Source: Puffinus mauretanicus
Taxonomy: Eukaryota > Chordata > Aves > Procellariiformes > Procellariidae
Direction of reading: 5' to 3'
DNA: 64,000 nt
Assembly (NCBI GenBank): GCA_023333565.1
Contig: JAJKFH010003438.1
Location: forward strand, 82,624-146,623
Under the pieces are notes generated by a model, which worked only from the letters and a program-made list of their open reading frames with translations, was not told the DNA's origin and searched no databases. Positions 27,208-39,181 of the stretch are shown here, one piece after another; the first letter of the stretch is position 1, and every line of letters begins with the position of its first letter. The translations under genes were made by a program, and so were the position numbers.

Positions 27208-27372
27208 ACATAAGTATATATACTATAGATATAATAGTAGATTAATACATTAGCATAAATTAGTAAATATATATTAATTATATGTGAAGTATCAGATATT
27301 AGTTATATATACAATATGTATTATTAGATACATATATATTAGATATATTGGATATATGTCACAATTGGATAT
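27208..27372. repeat. AT-rich low-complexity tract
   Basis: Dense TATATA, ATTAGATA and GGATATAT units with almost no G or C. It is probably a degenerate microsatellite. Confidence 0.8.
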
Positions 27373-27503
27373 GTATTACAATTAAAACTTGTATGACTGT
27401 ATCTTCTTGCATTCTTTTTTTTTCCTTTTGCTCTAAAGAGAAGTCAAAATAAGGTGAGGAAGGAAAAGCATTACTACGCCATCTCAGAGGTTTTTTACCA
27501 CCT

Positions 27504-27860
27504 AGAATCATAGAATCACAGAATCACACAATATCTGAATTTATCTTACAGGAAGGGACCCGTAAGTATCATGGAGTCCAACCCCCTGCTCCTCGCAGGA
27601 TTACCTAAAACTAAACCAAGACTGACTAAGAGCGTCATCCAGATGCTCCTTGAACTCTGACAGGCTTAGTGCCATGACGACTTCCCTGAGGATCCTGTTC
27701 CAGTGACCGACCACCCACTCAGTGAAGAACCTTTTCCTAATGTCCAATCTGAACTTCCCCTGACACAGCTTCATTCCATTTCCTCGTGTCCTGTCACTGG
27801 TCAACAGCGAGAGGAGATCCGCAGCTCCCCCTTCACTGACCCCTTGAGGAAGTTGTAGCC
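27504..27860 (-). mobile_element. CR1-type LINE 3' tail (minus strand)
   Basis: The left edge carries the tandem AGAATCATAGAATCACAG octamers that end CR1 elements, read in reverse. It continues with the complement of the usual tail landmarks: 'gagtccaaccccctgctc', 'gatcctgttccag', 'aaccttttcctaatgtcca', 'tccatttcctcgtgtcctgtc'. It is severely 5'-truncated at about 27860 and carries no coding capacity. The minus-strand open frame across it is part of the element's non-coding tail. Confidence 0.9.
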
Positions 27861-30800
27861 TACTTCTTTAGATGAGTTATCTCTCCCTGAGACTCATCCT
27901 AGCACAAAATATTCCACACACACCAAAAAAAAAAGGTATTTTTTTATTTCAGTATTTTAGCCCGGTAGGGTGAATTCAGAAATTATTTTCTTATTACTTT
28001 GCCCCTAAATGAAGACTGAACAAAAATGGATCAGCACCTTAGGGGAACAGGTGGGGTCTTCAAGCACAACCAACAGAAGGTGAAAGATAGGCAGGCAAGC
28101 TGGTGAAATACACACCCTCTTGGGAAATCACAGAGAAGTGTAATTTTGGGACTCCAGAAAGAAAAGCACAAGCCACTGCTGTCCAAGATGAATAACTAGG
28201 ACTCTCTAGCTGAAGCCAATAACAACTTATATCCTCTGTGGGTCATCACAGAAGGTGGCCTGTAACAAATGCTTAGCAGTAGATCCAGAGGACAGGCCAA
28301 AAAGGTCAGTATTTATGTTAATCCACTGATCATTACATATCACACATACAGCACAAAGGAGCTGAAAGTGCCTCAGCTGATAGTGATAGCAGTCTTACAA
28401 AAGGTCTTGCATGGTCTAGCCTGTCACATCAAGGTCAGAATTTTACCTTCTCAGAGCCTCAGCTACATACAAATTTGTCACTTGTGTAATGCTGATCTTT
28501 ACTGAGCTTAGATGTTGTGAATTGCATCCTAAGGACATAAAATAAAGCTTTGTGCAACTCTCGCTCCACTCACTCTCTACAAAAAAGAGAAATATGATTC
28601 AGCCTTGGTTCACTGAGCAAACATGTAGATATACATACCTGAAACTGAAACACCATTTGATGCAGAACGTCATCCACTGCAGCATGAATGGGTGCTATTA
28701 CAGTTCTCATGCAGTGGATCCCTTACAAGAATAAGCACCCACTTCAAAACCTGCTTGGAAAAACATTATTACGCAGACTCACAGGATCTAATGCAAACAC
28801 TACCTCAGGAGTAATTCTTAAACAAAAGAGAAAACAGGACGTTTCTTGATATTATTTTATGTACAATAGTATCGTGCTTCTTCATATTCTCCGGAACTCG
28901 CTACAAAGGATAGGAGAAGGTGTTGAAATCCCTGCCTTCAACACAACCTAATTTAGACCCTTTTAAAACAGTGAGTATAGATTCTGCATTAGGGCAGCAG
29001 GGAGAGCTATAGGAGCTCTGCACAGTGTAATTTGAACCCCCTCCTAGTAGAATATATATCACATTAATAACAGCTCCACTGCTCCGACACTGGTCAGGCA
29101 TTGCCTATTTTAATTGTATTTCAGAAGGGCAAACAGCTATATACATCAGTCAACTACATTTCCTTTTCATTATTATATTACACCTCATTGAGAAACTCTG
29201 AGCCATCTAAAAAGAAAGATTAATTTCTCATCTCATTTCCCAAATCTCAAGGGAAAATTTGGCCCTGAAGTTTAAGGAATAAAGTAATTCAACTTATGAA
29301 CAAAAATAGGAAATAAAATGGAAATCTTCATTAGGTCATTATTTGCTGTATATGCATGTTTATATATGCATATACTTTGTCACCTTTGTCATTTATACTG
29401 AGTGCAATGACAAACACGGAATTGGGTGTCTCTTTAGCCCTTATTTAAACAGAGTACTTATGCAAGGCAGATCAACAAAGTCAGCTGTCGGATCCTGCAC
29501 AGAAATACTTTATATATGCAAATAAATCTGCATAGTGTTTACAGCATTACCCCAGACACTACTCTAACATCCCTTATATGTTTTCTAAACCAGTGTTACT
29601 CCCTTGGCTTCAGAGAAATAATTCCTAATTTAATTGTTTATAAGTGATTTTAGAATCAAATCTACTCTATTTCATTGGATAGAAATACCCTTTTAGTCCT
29701 CCAGTTAATCCATGGTGTGAGTGGCTTAGTTTTACAGTTTCATACAAACAATAAAGGGAAACTTCTACGCATTGATTGAGCTTTCTGTGAAAATCCATCT
29801 TCAGGTGACTCAAGAATCTTGAGTTAAAGGGCTAGAAATTGTACTTGCATTATTTTTTAATTGTTCTACTTTCAAAGGAATACGTTTACCTGGAAATAGT
29901 TTACATATTTGTCTCAATTCCTGTGAAGTCACTATCTATTTCCCTAGTACTTTTATGAGGATTATCTAACACACTATCAGAAGTAAAACCCACATAAAAC
30001 AAAATTGACATTTACCTGACCTCATGATGAAAGCTATAATAACATCTGTTCATCCTAAATCTTTCAATTTACCTCTTTCTCATATGCTGGTAAAATTAAG
30101 ATAGGGTTTGTACAATTCTCTGAGGTAACCAAGACCCAAATCACTTAGGAAAGAGACCCTCAGGTTAATTCCAGATATATTACACCAGCAACAGAAAACC
30201 TAGCCCTAGAGTTTTATAGATTAAAAACAACCTCCAAATAGAAACTAACAAGCTGCTAGTGCAGCACACGCGCTGACTGATTACAATTAGCATGAAACTG
30301 CGCTGGAAAAGCGAATATCCCTATTCTGAAACAGCTTCAATTTCCAGATGGTCTTATTAAGACATAGCCTCGAGTATTGCAAATTACATGACTGTAGTCT
30401 TTGGACCCAATCCTCAGTTGGCACTGAGTCTCATAGCTAGGATATTTCTCTTTATATTTAAATAGTCTTTAAATGAGGCCAAATCTTACAAATTTTGTTC
30501 TTCCTTAAAGGAATATTAACCTTTGAAGTTGTTTCTCTTTGCTACTGACTCATATGGGAAAAAGCATGGTGGCAGAATCTCCCAGACAAATTTTCCTATA
30601 ATACGTGTGTGTAGAGAGACATAGAAAGGTAACATAATTCAAGTACTACGTACTTAAATTCACCATCTGTGATATCATGCTCAGTTCTTATACAGTGCCA
30701 AAAAAGTAGCACCAGATTCCCACTGAGAGGACTCTGCATTTCATACCTCTCACAATATAAAGTTTCACCTGTGTGTCTTCTGGCTGTTTTCTCCTGTTAC

Positions 30801-31181
30801 TGCCTCGGACTCCAGAAACACCATAGAAATGTTGTTTAAAAGGATTTCAGGAGGGGGGTGGGTGGAAAGAATGTAATAACCACATTGCTGGGGGACATCC
30901 CATCATCCAAACACATAAAATGAGGAACAAATGAACACATAGGGAATCCGAAAGTGAGAACACAGAAAGAACTCCATGGAGATCTACAGGAGGACCCCAT
31001 CAGCCACAGCTGCTGCAGGTGGCTCTGGCAGTCATCTTTAGCAATAGGTACAATGAAGATGTACCTGTAAGAACTCACCAGGGCTCATTAGATATTAGAA
31101 AGCCAACTAAGACACAAAGACAGCTGGGAAAAGTTCTTATGGGTAAATACAGTCTTACTAAAGGCTCCTGTAGTTCAATCT

Positions 31182-31230
31182 TCTTGCTAATCACTGCCAT
31201 GTTATCTACAGCTTCAAGCAGCCTTCTTTT
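31182..31230. repeat. Copy 1 of a dispersed ~49-bp direct repeat
   Basis: It begins TCTTGCTAATCACTGCCAT and matches 33231-33279 at about 45 of 49 positions, in the same orientation about 2 kb away. The flanks of the two copies are unrelated. Confidence 0.8.
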
Positions 31231-32373
31231 TTAATCTGTCTGACTTGATCTGTAAGAAAAATGAGTAATCTAACAGGCATCCCATTCCTTTGTGGAAATG
31301 GATTGTTCAGCTGCTCTTGCAATATCCTGCACCACAGTTCAGTTTTCTAGGATATGCATGAAGCTTTTTGGGAGTGAGAAGTATGGGGGGAAAGCATCCT
31401 ACACTGACAAGCCTTAACAAAGTAAGATTCCTGGCACGTTGCGGTGCTATGGGGAAAGTGCCTAAACCCTCAGGGTTTATGCAAGGGATTTCTAACAGGT
31501 TCTCACAGCAAACATGAGATACTTGAAACCACACAGGTCATGCCCACATACTGAATTCTGTGGTTTCTTATCATAAGCAGAGCAATGGCTCCACATATAA
31601 TCAGTACTTACATTTTTCAAAGCTTAATTTCAGCAGTCCTGAATAGTTATTTCCTTTTTTAAATAGAACGGTATGATTTAGAGTCATACCAGAGAATCCA
31701 TAGCCAAATCTGCCCTAAACCCCAGCAGCCTGGCAGTTTGCTTCACCCTGTCTGTAATTCCCTGAAGGACTTCATTTTCTGTATTACCATTTTTATTGAC
31801 GGTTCCAGTTTTAATGAGCAGGATGACTCATACAGTGTTTAAGCTATTACAGTATCAAATTTTAGGAAAGAGAAGCAAGAACTTGTTTCTAACTTGCACA
31901 CTCTAAAGACAATTTTCTGTCATAAGTACATGGCATTTCTTTCACTTTTTATGGTAGTTATGCAAACCCATAAAGAAGAGGCACATAGGCCTCAAAAAGA
32001 TCACAGCAGCCTGAGAGCTCCAGCTCTGTAACATATGTAGCTAATTGTTACCTTTGTTACTACAAGCAAACTACTTAGTATTGCCTGTAATACAGAAAAT
32101 TAAAGGTTATATATAAAAAAAAAAAATATGCAAAAGCCACCCATACTGCAATAAAGGAAATGTAATTAATCAGTATATGAGCTGCCAAAGAAAGATTTGC
32201 TTGTGGTAATTATAGAAAAATATAACCTTCCATGGGCAGAAAGGAGAATAAAAAGGGAGAATAGAAAAAAGTAGCAGAGCAGAGCAGACACAGGAATACA
32301 ATTGCTAAGCCTTTAATAAGTTATCGAAGTGCCCTCCCTGGCTGCTTATTCCAATCCTTCCTAATCAGTTGGG

Positions 32374-32393
32374 ATTTATTTATTTATTTATTT
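32374..32393. repeat. (TTTA)n microsatellite
   Basis: About five ATTT units in a row. Confidence 0.85.
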
Positions 32394-33230
32394 CCTTCCA
32401 TCTGGAACAATAGTTGCTACCAAGGAGAGCAGGCCCAGCAGAAAACCTTCTGTAAGGAATAAATATCCTTCCACCCTGACTGTACTCTCCCAAAAAATAA
32501 ATAAATAGAACTGTTGACTGATGAACATGTATTTAGCCAGGCTTCGTTTTTCTCCCTTTCCAGGTGCTTGTCCCTGGCTTTGATTTGCTTGCTTTTACCT
32601 CTTAATGCTTTTTCCTGCACTCACAATAAAACAAATCTGTCCATTGTTCTTCTGTTTGAGTGTACTGTGCATGGATAGTACTAAGTGGGAAGAAAGCTGT
32701 TCAATTTTTAATGTCTTTAAATGTTTTTGATACTCAGTTTGGTTTCAGTTTTTTACTTAGGGACATATTCTCCCTGTTTCTAGTGTGAAAACAAACAATA
32801 GTACACACCCTTTCTCCTGTTTGACATATTTCTATGTTAAATAGGGCTGAGGTGACTGAAGCACTCGCTCTGCATTAAAATTAAAGTCCAGGTTAATGTC
32901 CACAGAAAGGAGAAGAGGATATAAGGAGCTCCTCCACTCCCCTACATGGTAAACTTGCACAGGTAGGGAAGACAGAAACACCTCCAGGCTGATACTCCTA
33001 GTTAACTGCAGGTAAAGGGAGAGCGGGCACTTTGAAAATGCAGATACATTGTCAAATTTCAGAGTCCACTTTTGGTTGTATGACAAGCACTATAGCCAGT
33101 CAGTGGTTTCTATATCCACAGAGTCGCCCAGGTACTCTTTTAAAATTGGTTTTAAAAAGTTTGCGCCCCGAAAATTAATTCAAATTGTGCATTGAACATA
33201 CGTCTTAAGTCAGGAATCTGATACAACACA

Positions 33231-33279
33231 TCTTGCTAATCACTGCCATATTATCTAAAGCTTCAAGTAGCCTTTTTTT
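33231..33279. repeat. Copy 2 of a dispersed ~49-bp direct repeat
   Basis: It begins TCTTGCTAATCACTGCCAT and pairs with the copy at 31182-31230. It may belong to an interspersed repeat family that I do not recognise, or to a local duplication. Confidence 0.8.
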
Positions 33280-34106
33280 TCCCTCTATCTTCAATGTTTG
33301 AAAGATGGCCCCAGAGTTAGAGAGGGCTGTAAGCCTCAGAGGAAGCTATCTGATCATAAGGGAGCTTGTCAGGCCTCCTGTCTGAGTGTAACATCAGATA
33401 TGGTGGCAAATTCTTGGTGGTAAATAAAGAATTCAGAACAACGGATACTCAGTATGAAGAGATCCAGGGTCACGGTTAAAGCCTCTCATGGGCAAAGCAA
33501 GGTCACCCCACGGCTGCCGCAACCCTTTGTGTGGCTGCAGACGCTGAGCCCCAGGACAGACCAGCCTAATTCCAGCAGTGACTTTTTTTCCTGAACTCTG
33601 ATATCAGGCTGCATGTGGAGATTCACCTCGAAGAGTTCACTTTGTTCTACAAAACTATTTATATTTCCCCTTTCTTTTCTGGCATTTCAGCCTGCTTCTG
33701 TGAAATGACAAGAGTGCAATGCAGACTAGTATACTAGTTTCTACATTTAAATACTATGCAGTCTGAGCCTGTCATGGATGGCAAAACAGATTAGTTGTGA
33801 ATTAAACCTGCACTTTATGCAGAAAGTTTCCACAAAATAGCAGTCCAAGCTCCATTTCCTGAACACTACTCACACATTATGGCCAACAAGAATTTTGAAA
33901 AGGAACAGCTTCATTTTATTACAAGGTTTTAGATGGCTCTCCCTGTCTCAGACAGCTTAATAAAATTCAGAGGTTACTTTAAAAAAAAAAGCCTGTAAGA
34001 ATATTGCTTTTGAAATGTAGACCCAGCACAGGTAAATTATGATTAGACAAGAAGCCACACACTTGGATCACTGCTTTGCCCTAAAGGTAAAACTAGCAAG
34101 TGAAAG

Positions 34107-34130
34107 AAAAAACAAAACAAAACAAAACAA
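34107..34130. repeat. (AAAAC)n microsatellite
   Basis: About four to five AAAAC units after a short A-rich lead. Confidence 0.85.
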
Positions 34131-34933
34131 TCTCTTCAACAGATAAAAGCGGTCAGTAGAAACATGATAGCACAGAAATAAAGAATATGAAAGCTACAAA
34201 GAGTAGCAAATAGCTAAATTACATGTAGGAATCTGTCAGTATGCTTCTGGAACATTATGGTAGTTAAAAAAGGTTCTATTAATAATATTCAGTGATTCGA
34301 AATCTTTAGGAAAGTTCATCTAGCCTGATCCCTTATAGCTACCGCTTTTAATACAGCTTCCAAACATCCTTTCTTTGAGTGACTTACATTTCGAATCTAT
34401 GAAAATCTGATGGCTGAAGAACTTATACTCTTGTGGAAAGTGGAAGAGACATTGAAAAAACTTCTTAAAATATCTTCTAAGTATGTTTATATATATGTAT
34501 GCACATATAAGAGGAAATCCTTATAGAGTAATGGTTTGCATCAATGATAGTTTACTTTTTTCAGTCTTCCATTACTGCTTAGGTGTATTTTGTGTTATAC
34601 GAAAAGCCTCAGTCCACACCTATAAAAAGGTGGATATAGAAAAATTAATTGATTTGCTTAAGGACACAGTCTTTGCCAGAAGTAAGACAAAAACTTTCTG
34701 AGTCCAAAGGCAATGTTTTATGCATAAGATTCATCTTTTCTTTCCTTGCCTAAGTTATTTACAATTTTTAACCTCTTCTTGTTACTCATTTAGGTAAACT
34801 TTGCATGGTGAAGTGGAAAGAAACAATACATACCTACAGTGGACTGATTATGTTTTCCAATAGATCTTTTAGAATTTTGACTGTGACCATTAAAAAAGAA
34901 ATTGTAAGGTATAGTGGAATTACTATTTATTTT

Positions 34934-34949
34934 GGGGGGGGCGGGGGGG
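34934..34949. repeat. G-rich interrupted homopolymer
   Basis: Eight G, one C and seven G in a row. It is short and prone to length variation. Confidence 0.8.
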
Positions 34950-35958
34950 AACAAAACCACATTAAAAAAAGTAAATCACACAGTAAAGCCAAAAGCAAAC
35001 AATAGGAGGATTTTAGCAGCAAAGATGCTATACATCTTCAGAAAGTCTGTCTTATTACATTATTTCTCTGCAAATTTCATAATGATAACTTATCTGAATT
35101 TGTTACAATGTTATCTCTCAGTTTCCAGTCATTTGATTTTGTATTTTAAAACTGCTTCCCTGAAAGGATTCACAAGAACATTAAATCAATAAATGTCAAC
35201 ACTTCATTCAAAATAGAGATGATTTATTTCTCTACTTGGTCTAAAAAGATAATTGCATGGAAATCTGATGGGTACAAATAACATCTCAAGGTAACTAGAT
35301 GAGTCAGTAACAATGTTATACACAGTTCAAAGGGTAAAGAAAAAAGCCAAAGGCACAAATTTTATAGCTGGTCCTTGATAAAAAATTGGTTTGTATTTAT
35401 GATTTATAGTTATTGATATGGTCCTGGAGGTGTAGTTAATAATTTCTTACAAAACAGAAATTATTTTGGAAACCTAACTGGATTTAAAGGGTGCTTTCTT
35501 TTGTTTGCTTTCATAGCTGCCTACAGTTTATCCTGAGATTTTACAGCTGTGTGTCCAGTCTATAACCTGTACTTCCTGTACCTTCATGTAGTTATTTGAA
35601 AGGGTGTGTAGCCTAATTCATTAATTACTGCTATATCGGAATGCCTTGAAATTACAGAAAACCAACTGTAGGCTAAAAACAGATATAGTTTGTATCTTTA
35701 CTTGTTTTTCTTGCACAATTTTTAGGAAACTGTCTATAGCTTGCATTTTTTTTTCTCTTCACTCTGCCTTTGCATCTATCATCACTTAGCTACTGTTCCT
35801 AGAAGTAACAATTAGTGTAGAAAGACTGCTATGTAGAAGTAATGTTTACTTTTCTTCCTGAACATCTTTCATACCTGTAGAGAGAGGAGCTCCATGCCAC
35901 AGTCTGAGAATGTCTCTCTTTAAAAGAACACTTGTGCCATTCTTTCCCCTGTTGTCAG

Positions 35959-36094
35959 GGGGGGGTGCTTTGCCTCCCCAATGAATCTTGACAGTCAAGA
36001 GGTGAAATCCGTGAGACAACTTGCTTTCAAGTCTAATGAGACCCCTGAAGATCAAGATCAGGCACTTGAATGTGTTCATTACCGGGACATCAAG
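35959..36094 (+). other. Candidate internal coding exon (unidentified host gene)
   Basis: An acceptor with a good pyrimidine tract (TTCTTTCCCCTGTTGTCAG ending at 35958) precedes 136 bases that end CAAG|GTAATA at 36094. One frame is open across the whole segment: one leading base, then 45 codons containing MNLDSQEVKSVRQLAF and ending HYRDIK, finishing in phase 0. The single leading base would complete a codon left open by the candidate exon at 23962-24096. No family is recognised. A G-run right after the acceptor is unusual for coding sequence and is the main reason for doubt. Confidence 0.2.
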
Positions 36095-36480
36095 GTAATA
36101 TGTTTAATTCTTAGTGTGAACCTGAAATTACAGAAAGGTTCTGTAATTAGGTTGCATCTGATGTCATTGATTTACCAAGACCATTTGAATTTGAGATTGC
36201 ATAAGCGCTGTGCACCCTTTGCAGATAGGCTAAAGTGCAAAGGCATAAGTGAGATATTACAGGATTCAGAGACAAAAAATATGTTTTTCAGCCTTTGAAA
36301 CGTTTGAAACGCAAAATAATGCTTCTCTTATACTTCCATACAAGAATCTAAGAATGAAATTGTTAGTGCTGTGGTACCATGAATACAGTTCTTCCAAGGC
36401 TGGTGAGATTTTACTTGCACTTTTTACATACTTTTTACTATACAGGTTTTGGCTCCAAGGCTAGCCAATGTATGTTTCAC

Positions 36481-36482
<2 letters not shown>

Positions 36483-36512
<30 letters not shown>

Positions 36513-36525
36513 AGAAAAAAAAAAA
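36483..36525. repeat. A-rich homopolymer tract
   Basis: About 27 consecutive A residues, then G-interrupted A runs. No retrocopy or SINE body was recognised upstream. Confidence 0.85.
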
Positions 36526-37945
36526 GGAACTAATATGGTAGGAACTGGGAAAAAAGTTTCAACCAAGCAGTGGAAATATGGTAAAAATGTCTATAAAACC
36601 AAGGGTATTTTTACAGTGTTGTTTCTTTTGAAAAACTGTTCCAACGTTTTCATGCAGTACCAAAGAAGACTGGGATACAGTTGAAGTCTATAAATAAAAA
36701 GTAAAATACAGTGAGGGATTCAGCATGAAATAATGGGATTCCTTTCCCATGCAGTCCTAAAAAAATTTGCCAAGTGTGACAAATGAATCATCACACACAC
36801 AATTTTGGCATTTACAGTAGGTGTTTATGAACACAACCAGCAGAAAGATTTTGGAGCATTAAATCACACAGATCATTAAATGCTTTCAATACTGCTATCA
36901 TTTACTGCAACCTCCAGATGGAAAGTTAAGGGGGAAGAAGGCAAAAGTTGTCTAATTAAAGAAGATTGCGGTTTACTTTTTGAATCCTAAAATTGTTCAG
37001 CTATCTTACCTTATATTCTTCCTATGATGATATTATATCAGCCTTTCTCTTCAGAATATTTCCATTCTGTGGTCCTAATGCAGATTTCAGTCAGGAATTA
37101 CTCAGAGAAACTCTAACTGAGTACAATAGGATTTGGCTGCTTACAAACAAGAACCTTATATTTTATTCAGGCTGGTCCAAACCACTTTCTCTGCAGGAAA
37201 ATTCTCTCATTTCCCAAACATTCTGCTTCTGTTTTCCTTTTTCCTTAAATAATTTTTAATGTTCCAGCCAACCCTTTTACCCAGTGCGGTCTTTTCAGAA
37301 CCTTCCACAAGCTCTTAACTTTGTAGTCTTTGAGGGCTCTTCCTGCACAACCATTCTTTGGAGTCTTAGGACTCCCTTCATGAGTCGCCAGAAAAGTTAA
37401 GTATCAGAGAACTGGGTTTAAGACTGTAAACTGCTGACATACAGAGAGAGCCAGATAGATAAGGGAATATGAAACACTTCTGCAGGTCGCAGTGGAATAC
37501 AAAGCAGAAATCCCATGCTAATGCTCACTGAAGCAAGCAAGCTAGGGCATCCACATGGGCACAACATAGTAACACACAGCTAGATGTACCAATTCACATC
37601 TGGAAGTAATATAGCTGCAGCATATAGACCATTTAAGAGCTCCTGCTTCATTGAAATGTTGTTAGACACATAGTTGACACATTAGGTGTTTGAGTACAAA
37701 ACCAGACAAAAAATGTCTATGTCCGGAACATCTGAAGTCCCAGACCCTCAGTATAGGTTTGTATAGCTCAAGCACTGAAACGCTTGAGCTGCTAACATCT
37801 ATCTCAACTCCAGAGGGATTTCACAGCTTCCATACTTTGTCCAATTCTAAATACCTCCCAAAATCCTTTTTGGTTCAGTGGACCAACCAAATAAGTGTCT
37901 TCAGAAAAACTTGTTTGATTCAGGCTTTTGAAAAGTAAATGGGAC

Positions 37946-38425
37946 ATTGAGGTGCTGGAGCGTATCCAGAGAGAGCAATGAAGCTGGTGAAGGGTCTGGA
38001 GAACAAGTCTTCTGAGGAGCAGCTGAGGGAACTGGAGTTGTTTAGTCTGGAGAAGAGGAGGCTCAAGGGAGACCTTATTGCTCTCTACAACTACCTGAAA
38101 GGAGGTTGTAGTGAGGTGGGTGTTGGTCTCTTCTCCCAAGTAACTAGTGATAGGATGAGAGGAAATGGCCTCAAGTTGCGCCAAGAGACGTTTAGATTGG
38201 ACATTAGGAAAAAACTCTTTACTGAAAGAGTGGTTGAACATTTGAACAGGCTGCCCAGGGAAGTGGTTGAGTCAGCATCCCTGGAAGTATTTAAAAGATG
38301 TGTAGATGTGGTGCTTAGGGACGTGGTTTAGTGGGCATGATGGTGTTGAGGTGATGGTTGGACTCAATGATCTTAGAGATCTTTTCCAACCTTAGTGATT
38401 CTATAATTCTATGATTCTATGATTG
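37946..38425 (+). mobile_element. CR1-type LINE 3' tail (plus strand)
   Basis: The segment reads through the standard CR1 3' landmarks in order: a 'ctggtgaagggtctgga' block at 37984, 'ctggagaagaggaggctcaag' near 38048, 'ggctgcccagggaagtggttga' near 38249, 'gttggactcaatgatcttag' near 38357. It ends in ATTCTATGATTCTATGATT octamers at 38399-38425. It is much better preserved than the copies at 1868 and 8128, so it is a younger insertion. It is truncated at its 5' end, and the 117-codon open frame across it is non-coding tail. Confidence 0.92.
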
Positions 38426-39074
38426 CATAGCTTTCTGAGTACTCAGTTCCTAAAATGTAAGGATGCCTAGATGGTGAAAGTTTTTGTCAACAAGGCTACA
38501 ACAGAGGCTACAATTCTTGCAAAGGCAAAGAACTTACAAAATTGTAGGGCATATTTTTGTATAGGACTAGTTATTAGGAATTTCAACTAATATTTAGGAA
38601 CTCAATTTTAGACTTTTCCTTAAATCTTGGTCAGACTGGAACCTGAAAAAAAAGGTAGCCTGTTGCTTATCAGCTTGACAGTCATCTGTACTGGTAAAAA
38701 AATAAATTGTTGCAGTCATGGTGTTTAACCTTACTGGAATCATCTTTGTACTAAGAACCAAGGGCTTGAGCCCCTGCAGCTTCCTTTGTGTCCTTAGTTT
38801 GAAGCACTGAGAGCCTAAGAGACAATGAGTAGCTTTTTCTAGGTTGTAAGAAATGGGAGCACTAACAATAAGTGGAATGCACTAAGATGTATGTATTATC
38901 CACTTTCTAGAAATTAAAGCACTTCAGTGTTTCATTAGGATGAAGGCTTCATCTTTCCAGTATGTTCAATGGAAAACCTACTTCTAGGTGTTGTCCTATT
39001 CCCATATTTGGTGAGAACACCAAGGATCCTGGCTGCCGTATTCAAAGTTCAAAATATTTTCTGTGTTTGCCTAG

Positions 39075-39181
39075 GTCTCTCACTACTGTTGCTATGGTGC
39101 CAACAAAAGCCTGAGTGCCACACAGTATACATACTCATTGAACTCCACAAAGGATCAGTGGGAAAAACAAGATATGTACTT
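39075..39181 (+). other. Candidate internal coding exon (unidentified host gene)
   Basis: An acceptor (ATTTTCTGTGTTTGCCTAG ending at 39074) and a strong donor (TACTT|GTAAGT) bracket 107 bases. The phase-0 frame is open for 35 codons (beginning VSHYCCYGANKSL, ending KQDMY) with two trailing bases. A second frame is also open, which weakens the case. Phase 0 at the start agrees with the phase-0 end of the candidate at 35959-36094. The peptide is not recognised. Confidence 0.2.

Larger units (their letters stand above)
15936..27503. other. Mostly unannotated; possible exons near 23.2-24.1 kb
   Basis: No recognisable gene. Noted content: an AAAAG-rich tract at 17181-17216, a pyrimidine-rich stretch at 17580-17780, a minus-strand open frame of 100 codons at 20392-20694 without recognisable motifs, exon-like segments at 23162-24096 (listed separately), and an AT-dinucleotide-rich tract at 27208-27372. 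Confidence 0.55.
27861..37945. other. Unannotated stretch with a duplicated ~49-bp block
   Basis: No recognisable gene apart from the candidate exon at 35959. Other content: a direct repeat pair at 31182 and 33231, a (TTTA)n tract at 32374-32393, an (AAAAC)n tract at 34107-34130, G-rich runs at 34934-34949, a long A-rich run at 36483-36525, and a 9-bp-arm hairpin at 37765-37790 shortly before the CR1 insertion. Confidence 0.55.

Noticed and set aside
34290..34460. Possible ancient LINE/SINE fragment
   Set aside because: The wording only faintly resembles repeat tails and cannot be supported by eye.
37978..38331. 117-codon open frame and its 145-codon antisense shadow
   Set aside because: Both lie on the non-coding 3' tail of a CR1 element.
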